From Streptomyces glomeratus (GTDB lineage Bacteria; Actinomycetota; Actinomycetes; Streptomycetales; Streptomycetaceae): 64,000 bases of DNA. Of this stretch, positions 8,061-15,464 are shown one piece after another. The stretch lies in contig NZ_JAKEEB010000028.1 of NCBI RefSeq assembly GCF_021462825.1, positions 1-64,000 on the forward strand, given 5' to 3'. The stretch's first letter is position 1, and each line of letters starts with the position of its first letter. The position numbers and the translations under genes are program-made. The notes beneath the pieces are model-generated. The model worked only from the letters and a program-made list of their open reading frames with translations. It was not told the DNA's origin and made no database searches.

Positions 8061-8594
8061 TCACTCGGCCAGGACGGCCTCCGCGTCGAGCGTCACACCG
8101 ACCGCCTGGATCACCGAAGCGATCTTGAAGGCTTCCTGGATGACCTCACGCTCGAGGCCCGCCTTGCGGAGGACCTGCTCGTGGGAGTCCAGGCACATCC
8201 CGCAGCCGTTGATCGCGGACACGGCGAACGACCACAGCTCGAAGTCGACCTTGTCGACCCCGGGGTTGCCGATGACGTTCATCCGCAGACCCGCGCGCAG
8301 GGTGCCGTACTCGTGGTCCGAGAGCAGGTGGCGCGTGCGGTAGAAGACGTTGTTCATCGCCATGACGGCGGCCGCGGACTTGGCCGCGGTGTACGCCTCG
8401 GGCGTGAGGTTCGCCTTCGCCTCGGGCTCCAGCTCACGCAGCACGATCGCCGAGCGGGAGGCGATCGCCGTCGCCAGCACCGTGCCCCACAGCTGCTGGG
8501 CCGGCAGGTCGGAGTTGCCGATGACCGAGCCCAGGTTGAGCTTCAGGTCCTTGGCGTAGTCCGGCAGGGCGTTCTTGAGCGAGTCGAGGGCCAT
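8061..8594 (-). CDS. ahpD: Alkyl hydroperoxide reductase subunit AhpD
   Basis: From ATG at 8594 the protein has 177 residues, the usual length. It starts MALDSLKNALPDYAKD, as AhpD proteins do, and has the carboxymuconolactone-decarboxylase-like active site INGCGMCLDSHEQVL with the CxxC pair, the nearby His and the upstream Glu of FELWSFA. AhpD links AhpC to the lipoamide/dihydrolipoamide system, giving an NADH-driven peroxidase. It lies directly downstream of ahpC: a GTG at 8606 overlaps the ahpC stop, while the preferred ATG is 4 nt past it, so the two are translationally linked. Expression is expected to depend on OxyR. Confidence 0.95.
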   Translation of the reverse strand: MALDSLKNALPDYAKDLKLNLGSVIGNSDLPAQQLWGTVLATAIASRSAIVLRELEPEAKANLTPEAYTAAKSAAAVMAMNNVFYRTRHLLSDHEYGTLRAGLRMNVIGNPGVDKVDFELWSFAVSAINGCGMCLDSHEQVLRKAGLEREVIQEAFKIASVIQAVGVTLDAEAVLAE

Positions 8595-8598
8595 CGGG

Positions 8599-9153
8599 TC
8601 ACTCACCAGCCAGCAGCTTGACCGGGTCCAGGGTCTCGTCGCCCTTGCTCCAGTTGCACGGGCACAGCTCGTCGGTCTGCAGGGCGTCCAGGACCCGCAG
8701 GACCTCCTTCGGGTTACGGCCGACGGAACCCGCGGTCACCATGGTGAACTGGATCTCGTTGTTCTGGTCCACGATGAAGACGGCACGCTGCGCGAAGCCG
8801 TCCTCGCCCTCGATGCCCAGGGCGCGCATCAGCTCGTGCTTGGAGTCGGCCATCATCGGGAACGGCAGCTCGCGCAGGTCCGGGTGGTCCTTGCGCCAGG
8901 CGTGGTGCACGAACTCGGAGTCGCCGGAGAAGCCGAGGATCTGGGCGTCACGGTCGGCGAACTCGTCGTTCAGCTTGCCGAAGGCCGCGATCTCGGTCGG
9001 GCACACGAAGGTGAAGTCCTTGGGCCATGCGAAGACGATCTTCCACTTGCCCTCGTAGGTCTTGTGGTTGATCTGCTCGAACTCCTTGCCCTTCTCCAGC
9101 GAGACGCAGGCGGCCAGTTCGAACTCGGGGAACTTGTCACCGACAGTGAGCAC
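8599..9153 (-). CDS. ahpC: Alkyl hydroperoxide reductase AhpC (2-Cys peroxiredoxin)
   Basis: The 184-residue product begins at a GTG (9153) set 5 nt behind AAGGAG. It has the peroxidatic cysteine at residue 51 in DFTFVCPTE and the resolving cysteine pair in DELCPCNW near the C-terminus, as in actinobacterial AhpC of the AhpC-AhpD system. It reduces H2O2, organic peroxides and peroxynitrite in the cytoplasm. It is first in the ahpC-ahpD operon and divergent from oxyR. The leader carries an 8-bp inverted repeat 20-45 nt upstream of the start. Confidence 0.96.
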   Translation of the reverse strand: MLTVGDKFPEFELAACVSLEKGKEFEQINHKTYEGKWKIVFAWPKDFTFVCPTEIAAFGKLNDEFADRDAQILGFSGDSEFVHHAWRKDHPDLRELPFPMMADSKHELMRALGIEGEDGFAQRAVFIVDQNNEIQFTMVTAGSVGRNPKEVLRVLDALQTDELCPCNWSKGDETLDPVKLLAGE

Positions 9154-9172
9154 ACGCTCTCCTTGAAGCACA

Positions 9173-9198
9173 GAAACACCGCGGAGGCAAGGTGTTTC
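9173..9198 (-). promoter_or_regulatory. Inverted repeat in ahpC leader
   Basis: GAAACACC (9173-9180) and GGTGTTTC (9191-9198) form a perfect 8-bp dyad with a 10-nt spacer, 20 bp upstream of the ahpC start. It may be an operator or an mRNA hairpin just before the Shine-Dalgarno. Confidence 0.4.
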
Positions 9199-9248
9199 TC
9201 ATGGGTTGGACGTTCTCGATCCTGACACACGGTCGATTGATACGGGAA

Positions 9249-9285
9249 ATAGCTACACTCGGTCCGGTTGATCGGCCGGAGCTAT
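9249..9285. promoter_or_regulatory. Candidate OxyR operator
   Basis: ATAGCT (9249-9254) and AGCTAT (9280-9285) are inverted half-sites 25 bp apart in the ahpC-oxyR intergenic region. LysR-type OxyR proteins bind spaced dyads in exactly this position and control both divergent promoters, so this is the best candidate site. Confidence 0.45.
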
Positions 9286-9312
9286 CAGTGACTATTGGTT
9301 AAGGGGTACGCC

Positions 9313-10269
9313 ATGGCAGGGGCCAAGTCCCATGGGCGCCGCCAGCCCAGTCTCGCCCAGCTGCGGGCCTTCGCCGCCGTTGCCGAGCACCTCCACTTCC
9401 GCGACGCCGCCGCCGCGATCGGCATGAGCCAGCCCGCGCTGTCGGGCGCCGTCTCCGCCCTGGAGGAGGTGCTCGGCGTCACCCTGCTGGAGCGCACCAC
9501 CCGCAAGGTGCTGCTCTCGCCCGCCGGTGAGCGTCTCGCCGTGCGGGCCAAGGCGGTGCTGGAGGAGGTCGGCGCGCTCCTGGAGGAGGCGGATGCCGTC
9601 CGGGCGCCGTTCACGGGGGTCCTGCGGCTCGGGGTGATCCCGACCGTCGCGCCGTACCTTCTGCCCACCGTCCTCAGGCTCGTCCACGACCGCTATCCGC
9701 ACCTCGACCTCCAGGTCCACGAGGAGCAGACCGCCAACCTGCTCGACGGGCTCACCACCGGCCGCCTGGACCTGCTGCTGCTCGCCGTGCCCCTGGGGGT
9801 GCCCGGTGTCGTCGAACTTCCCCTGTTCGACGAGGACTTCGTGCTGGTCACCCCCCTCGACCACTGGCTGGGCGGACGTGAGGGGATACCGCGTGAGGCG
9901 CTGCGCGAGCTGAACCTGCTGCTCCTCGACGAGGGGCACTGTCTGCGGGACCAGGCCCTCGACATCTGCCGGGAGGCCGGCCGCGAGGACGCGCCCGTGA
10001 CCACGACCGCCGCCGGTCTGTCCACCCTCGTCCAGCTCGTGGCCGGCGGCCTCGGCGTGACCCTGCTGCCGCACACGGCCCTCAAGGTGGAGACCAGCCG
10101 CAGCAACCGGCTCCTCACCGCCTACTTCACTGACCCGGCCCCGACCCGGCGCGTCGCCTTCGCGATGCGCGCGGGCGCCGCCCGGGGCGCCGAGTACGAG
10201 GAGCTGGCCGAGGCGCTGCGCGGCGCCCTGCGCCCACTGCCGGTACGGGTGCTCGAAGCCGACGCCTGA
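9313..10269 (+). CDS. oxyR: OxyR, LysR-type peroxide sensor
   Basis: The 318-residue product has a LysR winged helix-turn-helix at residues 13-70 (LAQLRAFAAVAEHLHFRDAA, then MSQPALSGAVSALEE) and a periplasmic-binding-like sensor domain. The OxyR hallmark is present: Cys210 and Cys219 in EGHCLRDQALDIC, equivalent to the disulfide pair of E. coli OxyR. It should activate ahpCD when oxidised by H2O2. The ATG at 9313 lies 6-7 nt after AAGGGGT; an upstream in-frame start at 9295 is less likely. It is divergent from ahpC. Confidence 0.95.
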   Translation: MAGAKSHGRRQPSLAQLRAFAAVAEHLHFRDAAAAIGMSQPALSGAVSALEEVLGVTLLERTTRKVLLSPAGERLAVRAKAVLEEVGALLEEADAVRAPFTGVLRLGVIPTVAPYLLPTVLRLVHDRYPHLDLQVHEEQTANLLDGLTTGRLDLLLLAVPLGVPGVVELPLFDEDFVLVTPLDHWLGGREGIPREALRELNLLLLDEGHCLRDQALDICREAGREDAPVTTTAAGLSTLVQLVAGGLGVTLLPHTALKVETSRSNRLLTAYFTDPAPTRRVAFAMRAGAARGAEYEELAEALRGALRPLPVRVLEADA

Positions 10270-10298
10270 CCGCCACCCGGTCACCGACCGTGAACGCG

Positions 10299-10336
10299 TG
10301 CGGGCCCCCTTCCCCGGCAGAGGAAGGGGGCCCGCA
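10299..10336. terminator. Convergent terminator between oxyR and the FtsX permease
   Basis: A perfect 15-bp stem (TGCGGGCCCCCTTCC at 10299-10313 with its complement at 10322-10336) and an 8-nt loop lie between the two converging genes. There is no T-tract. Confidence 0.65.
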
Positions 10337-10350
10337 GGAGCGGCCGGCGG

Positions 10351-12681
10351 TCACTCGGTGCGCAGACCGTCCGGCCGCATCAGCCGCAGCAGCGGCGGCA
10401 GGCTGAGCACCGTCACCAGCAGCACCACTCCCGCGCCGATGCCGGTCATCGTCAGCACGCTCGCCCAGTCCACGGTCACCGACGCACCGGACATCTTCAG
10501 CAGGATCGCGCCCAGCGTCAGTCCGACCGCCGACGCCAGCACCAGACCCAGCGCGATCGGTATCGCCGTCTGCCACAACACCGACAGGCTCAGCGTGCGG
10601 CGCCGGGTGCCGAAGGCGACCAGCGACGACAGCAGCTTCTTGCGCTCGCGCAGCTGTTCCAGCTGGGAGACCAGCAGGCTCGCGCCGATCAGTGCCAGCA
10701 CGCAGCTGGCGCCGACGAACAGTCCGGTGCGGATGGAGGTGAACCTGCGGGACTGCTCGGAGGCCGCCCACACCATGGTGTCCGCCCGCAGATCGACCCG
10801 CGCCGCCGTGTTCCGCACGTACTCGCGCACATCCGGCACGGACTGGTCGAGCGAGAGATAGACCTGCCCCCTGACCGATGCCGCGGCCCGCCCGGGCAGC
10901 GCGCGCGGTGTCATCAGGATGCCGCCGCGCATCACCCCCGTCGGGTCCTTGATGGACCGGGCCTGCTTCAGGGTGCCCGGCACTGTCCAGGCGACCTCGG
11001 CGTTGCGCTCGTCGCCGTAGGACGGAGCGAGGTACAGCGTCCGGCCCGGCTTGACCAGCTTCGGTGTGTCGGTGTCGTACTCCGCTCCCCGCAAGGTGAA
11101 CACGTCACCGTCGCGGCACGAGGGCAGCGTGGCCAGCTCGCGCAGGGCGGCGCAGTCGCCGACGCTGAGCTCGCTGGACATGGCGGGATCCTTGCGCTTG
11201 TCACCGAGGTCGCCACTGGACAGGGCCGTGACCTTCCGTACGCCCTGGACGGCGGAGAACTTCCGGGCGGCCGCGCCGATCGGCACACCGTCCGGCAGGT
11301 TCACCTGCATCTGGGCCCGCGACAGGTCGTTCCGCGACTGCTTGGTGTAGTCGGCCTCGACGCCGGAGAACAGCATCTGAAGGGCGATCGCGCCGGCCAC
11401 CGCCACCGCGATCCCGTTGACCATGCGGGCCGCCGTGCCGCTGCTCAACTGGAGCCTCCGCACCGCCAGTTGCCAGGCCACCCCGCCCGAGTTCAGCCGG
11501 GCGACGACGGCCTCGACGACCCACGGCAGCAGCGCCGTCACACCGACCAGCAGCAGCAGGACACCGCCGACGACCAGGTACTCGTTGAAGTCGCCGTTCG
11601 TCCGCCCCTGACCCACCATCGGGTAGAGCATCGCCAGGCCGCCGAGCGGCAGCAGCAGCCGCCACCACAGCCGGCGCCGGGCGGGCTTCGCCGTGCGCAC
11701 CACGCCGAGCGGCTCGATGACCACGCCCCGCAGCGCGAACAGGGTGACCAGCACCGCTGCCGCCGGTACGGCGACCGCCACCAGCAGGGCCAGCCCGGGG
11801 GAGGGGTTCAGATAGCCGGGGAAGACGCTGATGCCGAAAACCTCGGCAGACCCGGCGGCCTCGCGTCCGATCAGGAAGAAGACGGTGCCGAAGGCCAGCC
11901 CGAGCACCGCCCCCGCGAGCGCCTCACCCGCGGCGATCCGCCGGGTCATACCCCCGTCGGAGCCGACGAGGCGCAGCGCCGCGAGCCGCCGGTCGCGCCG
12001 CTCGCCGCCGAACCGCACGGCCGCCGCGATGAAGACGCCGACCGGCATGAGCAGCACGACGAAGACGACGAGCATCAGCAGGATCAGGACGGGATCGGAC
12101 TTCTCGGGGGTGAGGTTCGGATCCCCGAAGCTGTCGATCCGGGCCACATTCGGCGGACTGATCTTCGCCGCGAGCCCCTCGGCGCCCGCGTAGTAGGCGA
12201 GTTCGTGCGAGCCGACGAGCCCGTTCTCCCCGATGGTGCCGACGATCCGGTACGGCAGCCGCTCCCGCAGCAGCCGCCCCTCGTCGGACGCGAGCAGCGT
12301 CTTCAGCGCGGGGGAGACCATCATCTCGCCCGGCCGGGGGAACCTCTCCAGCCCGGGCGGCAGCGGAGCCCGTGCGCCCTCTGGTTCCATCACCCGTCCG
12401 CGGACGTCCTTGGAGCGGAACGGGGTGTCGATGTCCGCGATCACCAGGGTGTTGTCGCCCTTGGGCTTCTTCTCCTGGTTGTAGGTGTGGTCCGCGCGCG
12501 CGTTCTCCCGGTCGTGGCGGGCCGCCAGGGCGCCGGGCAGGGCGGTGGTGAGCAGCAGCAGCGCCACCCCGAGGCCGACGCCGACGGCGGTGAGAAGCAG
12601 CCGGACCCACCCCTCGCGCCCGCCCGTGAACGCGAACCTGGCCCCCATGGCCAGGTCTCTCCACCACTGGCGCGCCTTCAT
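10351..12681 (-). CDS. FtsX-like ABC transporter permease
   Basis: The 776-residue membrane protein has one N-terminal helix (LLLTAVGVGLGVALLLLTTALPG), a long extracellular segment, and two FtsX-type three-to-four-helix blocks at about residues 195-330 and 655-775, separated by a second large outside domain. This is the layout of single-polypeptide permeases that pair with a MacB/LolD-like ATPase and export or resist peptides or lipids. Its ATG overlaps the stop of the ATPase gene by 4 nt (ATGA), so it is the last gene of a padR-ATPase-permease operon. Confidence 0.9.
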   Translation of the reverse strand: MKARQWWRDLAMGARFAFTGGREGWVRLLLTAVGVGLGVALLLLTTALPGALAARHDRENARADHTYNQEKKPKGDNTLVIADIDTPFRSKDVRGRVMEPEGARAPLPPGLERFPRPGEMMVSPALKTLLASDEGRLLRERLPYRIVGTIGENGLVGSHELAYYAGAEGLAAKISPPNVARIDSFGDPNLTPEKSDPVLILLMLVVFVVLLMPVGVFIAAAVRFGGERRDRRLAALRLVGSDGGMTRRIAAGEALAGAVLGLAFGTVFFLIGREAAGSAEVFGISVFPGYLNPSPGLALLVAVAVPAAAVLVTLFALRGVVIEPLGVVRTAKPARRRLWWRLLLPLGGLAMLYPMVGQGRTNGDFNEYLVVGGVLLLLVGVTALLPWVVEAVVARLNSGGVAWQLAVRRLQLSSGTAARMVNGIAVAVAGAIALQMLFSGVEADYTKQSRNDLSRAQMQVNLPDGVPIGAAARKFSAVQGVRKVTALSSGDLGDKRKDPAMSSELSVGDCAALRELATLPSCRDGDVFTLRGAEYDTDTPKLVKPGRTLYLAPSYGDERNAEVAWTVPGTLKQARSIKDPTGVMRGGILMTPRALPGRAAASVRGQVYLSLDQSVPDVREYVRNTAARVDLRADTMVWAASEQSRRFTSIRTGLFVGASCVLALIGASLLVSQLEQLRERKKLLSSLVAFGTRRRTLSLSVLWQTAIPIALGLVLASAVGLTLGAILLKMSGASVTVDWASVLTMTGIGAGVVLLVTVLSLPPLLRLMRPDGLRTE

Positions 12682-13367
12682 ACGCTGCGCTCCATGTCCC
12701 GGGACTTGCCGTCCCGTACGACGATCTCGCGGTCGGAGTACGCGGCGACCCGTGCCTCGTGCGTGACCAGCACGACGGCCGCGTTGGTGGACCGGGCCGC
12801 CTCGGTGAGCAGTTCCATCACGCGCTCGCCGTTGAGGGAGTCCAGCGCGCCCGTGGGCTCGTCCGCGAACAGCACGCGCGGGCTCGTGACCAAGGCGCGG
12901 GCGACGGCGACGCGCTGCCCCTGGCCGCCGGAGATCTCACCGGGCCGCTTCCCGGCCAGGTCGTCGACCTCCAGCCGGGCCATCCAGGACAGGGCGGTCC
13001 GCTCGGCCTCCTTGCGGGAGGTGCCGTTCAGCCGCAGCGGAAGGGCCACGTTCTCCGCACAGGTCAGTTCGGGCACCAACTGTCCGAACTGGAAGACGAA
13101 CCCGAACTCGGTGCGCCGCAGCAGGCTGCGTTCGGCGTCGCTCATGCCGGCCATCTCACGGCCGTTGTAGGTGATCGAGCCGGAGTCGGGCGGCACGATC
13201 CCGGCGAGACAGTGCAGCAGGGTCGACTTGCCGGACCCGGATGGGCCCATCACGGCGACGATCTCGCCCGGGTGGACGGAGAACTCGGCGCCGTCCAGGG
13301 CGACGGTCGGTCCGTACGCCTTGCGCAGGTCCTGGGCGGCGAGCAGGGAACCGGGAGGAGGGGTCAC
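12678..13367 (-). CDS. ABC transporter ATP-binding protein (MacB/LolD type)
   Basis: The 229-residue ATPase has Walker A GPSGSGKST, the Q-loop region FQFGQLVPELT, signature EISGGQGQRVAVARAL, Walker B VLFADEPTGALDS and the H-loop VTHEARVA. The family's signature normally reads LSGGQ; here the first residue is Ile. The GTG start at 13367 overlaps the stop of the upstream padR gene as GTGA, and its own stop overlaps the permease start as ATGA. It energises the FtsX permease in a likely drug or peptide export system. Confidence 0.94.
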   Translation of the reverse strand: MTPPPGSLLAAQDLRKAYGPTVALDGAEFSVHPGEIVAVMGPSGSGKSTLLHCLAGIVPPDSGSITYNGREMAGMSDAERSLLRRTEFGFVFQFGQLVPELTCAENVALPLRLNGTSRKEAERTALSWMARLEVDDLAGKRPGEISGGQGQRVAVARALVTSPRVLFADEPTGALDSLNGERVMELLTEAARSTNAAVVLVTHEARVAAYSDREIVVRDGKSRDMERSV

Positions 13368-13888
13368 TTGGTCACCACCTCGGCGAGCTTCCCGAGTCGC
13401 GCCGCGGTCAGCTCCAGCCAGCGCAGATCGGCCTCGAGGTGGAACAGCGCGTGGTCGCAGATCAGCTGGTCGGCCAGATCGCCCTTGCGCTTGCGGTCGG
13501 TCAGGATCCGCATCATGCGCAGATGCTCGGCGCGCTGGGTGTCGAGGATGTCGGCTGCGTCGCGGTGCGTCAGCAGGGCGAGGACGACCTTGGTGTAGAG
13601 GGTCGACTGCAGGTACGGCTCGGGCTTCTCCGGGGTCGCGAGCCACCGCTGTACGTCGGTGATCCCGGCTTCGGTGATCGCGTACCGCTTGCGCTCGGGG
13701 CCGCCGCCCGTCTCGACCCCGTCGACTTCGACGAGTCCGTTCTTCAGCAGACGGGACATCGTCGAGTAGACCTGGCCGTAGTGCAGCGGCCGGTCGTGAC
13801 CGAACTTCTCGTCGAAGGCCCGCTTGAGGTCGTAACCGTGACGGGGCCCGGACTCCAGGAGTCCTAGGAGGGTGTGACCGATGGACAT
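13364..13888 (-). CDS. PadR family transcriptional regulator
   Basis: The 174-residue protein begins MSIGHTLLGLLESGPRHGYDLKRAF, the standard PadR opening, continues with the winged-helix recognition part (LHYGQVYSTMSRLLKNGLVEV) and the basic wing RKRYAITEAG, and ends with a helical dimerisation domain. PadR proteins repress adjacent transporter operons and release DNA when a toxic ligand binds. An upstream in-frame GTG (13897) would add three residues. It leads the operon with the ABC exporter, and three CGTATAC-like repeats just upstream are the likely operator. Confidence 0.93.
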   Translation of the reverse strand: MSIGHTLLGLLESGPRHGYDLKRAFDEKFGHDRPLHYGQVYSTMSRLLKNGLVEVDGVETGGGPERKRYAITEAGITDVQRWLATPEKPEPYLQSTLYTKVVLALLTHRDAADILDTQRAEHLRMMRILTDRKRKGDLADQLICDHALFHLEADLRWLELTAARLGKLAEVVTK

Positions 13889-13902
13889 GAGGAGCACTGT
13901 AC

Positions 13903-13940
13903 ATACGGCGTATACACCTCACGTATACATCGCGCGTATA
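13903..13940. promoter_or_regulatory. Likely PadR operator
   Basis: An ATACG-G-CGTAT dyad (13903-13913) is followed by direct CGTATAC, CGTATAC and CGTATAG copies starting at 13909, 13922 and 13934. The repeats are 13 and 12 bp apart, close to one helical turn, in the promoter position of padR. This fits autorepression. Confidence 0.5.
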
Positions 13941-14045
13941 GATCTTGGTCCGAGCGGTATCCGTGCTGGTGGCGGGCGATTGTCACGGTTCTGCTACACG
14001 GCCCGACGCCGCCATGCCGGCCTGGCCGCAGCCCTGCCTGCCGCT

Positions 14046-14294
14046 CTACCTCTCCGGCTCGTCCGAAGCCGGCGGCCGTCCCCGCCGGGGGATCGGTTTG
14101 GCCCCGCCGGGCAGGCGCCCGGCCTCGGCGAGGGCGCGCCGCAGCAGGAACTCGATCTGCGCGTTGGCGGAGCGCAGTTCGTCCGAGGCCCAGCGGGCCA
14201 GTGCCTCGTACACCGACGGGTCCAGCCGCAGCAGCACCTGCTTGCGCTGCTGCGGCCGCCGCTGGGGGGCCGGGCCCCCGGAGGAATCCGTCAC
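14046..14294 (-). CDS. Ribbon-helix-helix-like small protein
   Basis: The 82-residue product has a central segment RKQVLLRLDPSVYEAL followed by a helix ending AQIEFLLRRAL. This is the pattern of a ribbon-helix-helix DNA-binding fold with a beta strand (VLLRL) and two helices. The N- and C-termini are Pro/Gly/Arg-rich and probably disordered. The GTG at 14294 overlaps the stop of the SPFH gene as GTGA, so its translation is tied to that gene. It may regulate its own operon or the palindromic site upstream; I do not know a studied homologue. Confidence 0.7.
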   Translation of the reverse strand: MTDSSGGPAPQRRPQQRKQVLLRLDPSVYEALARWASDELRSANAQIEFLLRRALAEAGRLPGGAKPIPRRGRPPASDEPER

Positions 14295-15226
14295 TGGTAG
14301 AGGGACCCCGTGTTGAGCACGGGCTGCGGTGCCCGGTCCCCGCACAGCACCACCATCAGGTTCGACACCATCGCCGCCTTCCGCTCCTCGTCCAGCTCCA
14401 CGATGTCCCGCTCGGCGATCCGGGCGAGCGCCGCCTCGACCATCCCGACCGCACCGTCGACGATCTGCCGCCGCGCGGCGACCACCGCACCGGCCTGCTG
14501 CCGCTGGAGCATCGCGGAGGCGATCTCCGGAGCGTACGCGAGATGCGTGAAGCGGGACTCGATGATCTGCACCCCGGCCGCCTCCACGCGCGCGTGCAGC
14601 TCGACGGCGAGCTTCTCGGTGATCTCCTCGGCGTTGCCGCGCAGCGAGAGCGCGCCCTCCTCGTGGGCGTCGTAGGGGTACTCGATGGCGATGTGCCGCA
14701 CGGCCGCCTCGGTCTGCGTGGCGACGAACTCCAGGAAGTCGTCCACCTCGAAGGTGGCCTGCGCGGTGTCCTCGACCTTCCAGACCACCACCGCGGCCAG
14801 CTCGATCGGGTTGCCGTACGCGTCGTTGACCTTCAGGACGGCGGTCTCGTGGTTGCGGACCCGGGTGGAGATCTTGGTGCGTGAGGTGAAGGGGTTCACC
14901 CAGCGCAGTCCGTCCTGCCGGATCGTGCCGCGGTAGCGCCCGAAGAGCTGCACGACCCGGGCCTCGCCAGGCGCCACCGTGTTCAGGCCGCCCATCCCGG
15001 TGACCGCCGCGAGGCCGGCCAGGACGCCGGCGGCGATCAGTGCGGCCTTGGCGCCGGGCGCGGCGAGCGTCGAGCCGCAGGCCACCAGGACCACCCCCAG
15101 TACCAGCCCGGCCAGCCCGAGGAGCAGCGCCGTGCCGCCGCCCACGCTGTGCGCCGGGAACTCCCGTACGCGTGGACTCGGCATCTCCGGTATGTCGGCG
15201 GCGGTGGATGCGTCTTGTGTCGACAT
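14291..15226 (-). CDS. SPFH/Band 7 domain membrane protein
   Basis: The 311-residue protein has two N-terminal transmembrane segments (TALLLGLAGLVLGVVLVACG and AALIAAGVLAGLAAVTG), then the SPFH core starting at VAPGEARVVQLFGRYRGTI, with RVRNHETAVLKVNDAYGNPIE split across the domain and a helical C-terminal part (RFTHLAYAPEIASAMLQRQQA) like stomatin/prohibitin. SPFH proteins oligomerise and scaffold membrane domains; they often accompany membrane-stress functions. It is cotranscribed with the overlapping ribbon-helix-helix gene and divergent from a penicillin-binding protein gene. A 12-bp palindrome lies 34 bp upstream. Confidence 0.9.
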   Translation of the reverse strand: MSTQDASTAADIPEMPSPRVREFPAHSVGGGTALLLGLAGLVLGVVLVACGSTLAAPGAKAALIAAGVLAGLAAVTGMGGLNTVAPGEARVVQLFGRYRGTIRQDGLRWVNPFTSRTKISTRVRNHETAVLKVNDAYGNPIELAAVVVWKVEDTAQATFEVDDFLEFVATQTEAAVRHIAIEYPYDAHEEGALSLRGNAEEITEKLAVELHARVEAAGVQIIESRFTHLAYAPEIASAMLQRQQAGAVVAARRQIVDGAVGMVEAALARIAERDIVELDEERKAAMVSNLMVVLCGDRAPQPVLNTGSLYQ

Positions 15227-15259
15227 GGGTGGTGTCCCCCGTTTCCCTGCATAGCTCTG

Positions 15260-15278
15260 ACTTAGCTAAGTGATATCA
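15260..15278. promoter_or_regulatory. Palindromic operator candidate upstream of SPFH gene
   Basis: The perfect 12-bp palindrome ACTTAGCTAAGT (15260-15271) abuts a second palindrome TGATATCA (15271-15278). The sequence is conspicuously AT-rich for this genome and lies in the SPFH/PBP divergent region. It is a good target for the ribbon-helix-helix protein or a GntR-type regulator. Confidence 0.45.
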
Positions 15279-15464
15279 CATTACCCAGCCTGACAACCTT
15301 CCACGCCTCCTGGTCGTCGGTTCCGGTGGGACAGGTGCGGTTTGTCACGTCCGTAAAAGGGGGGATCGCCGCCCCTTTGTCGTACCGCGCGGTGTTAGCT
15401 TTCTGAGCTGACCTGGGCCACGTACCTGTGTGACAGCCGAGAAGGAAGCGGAGCGGATCCACTC

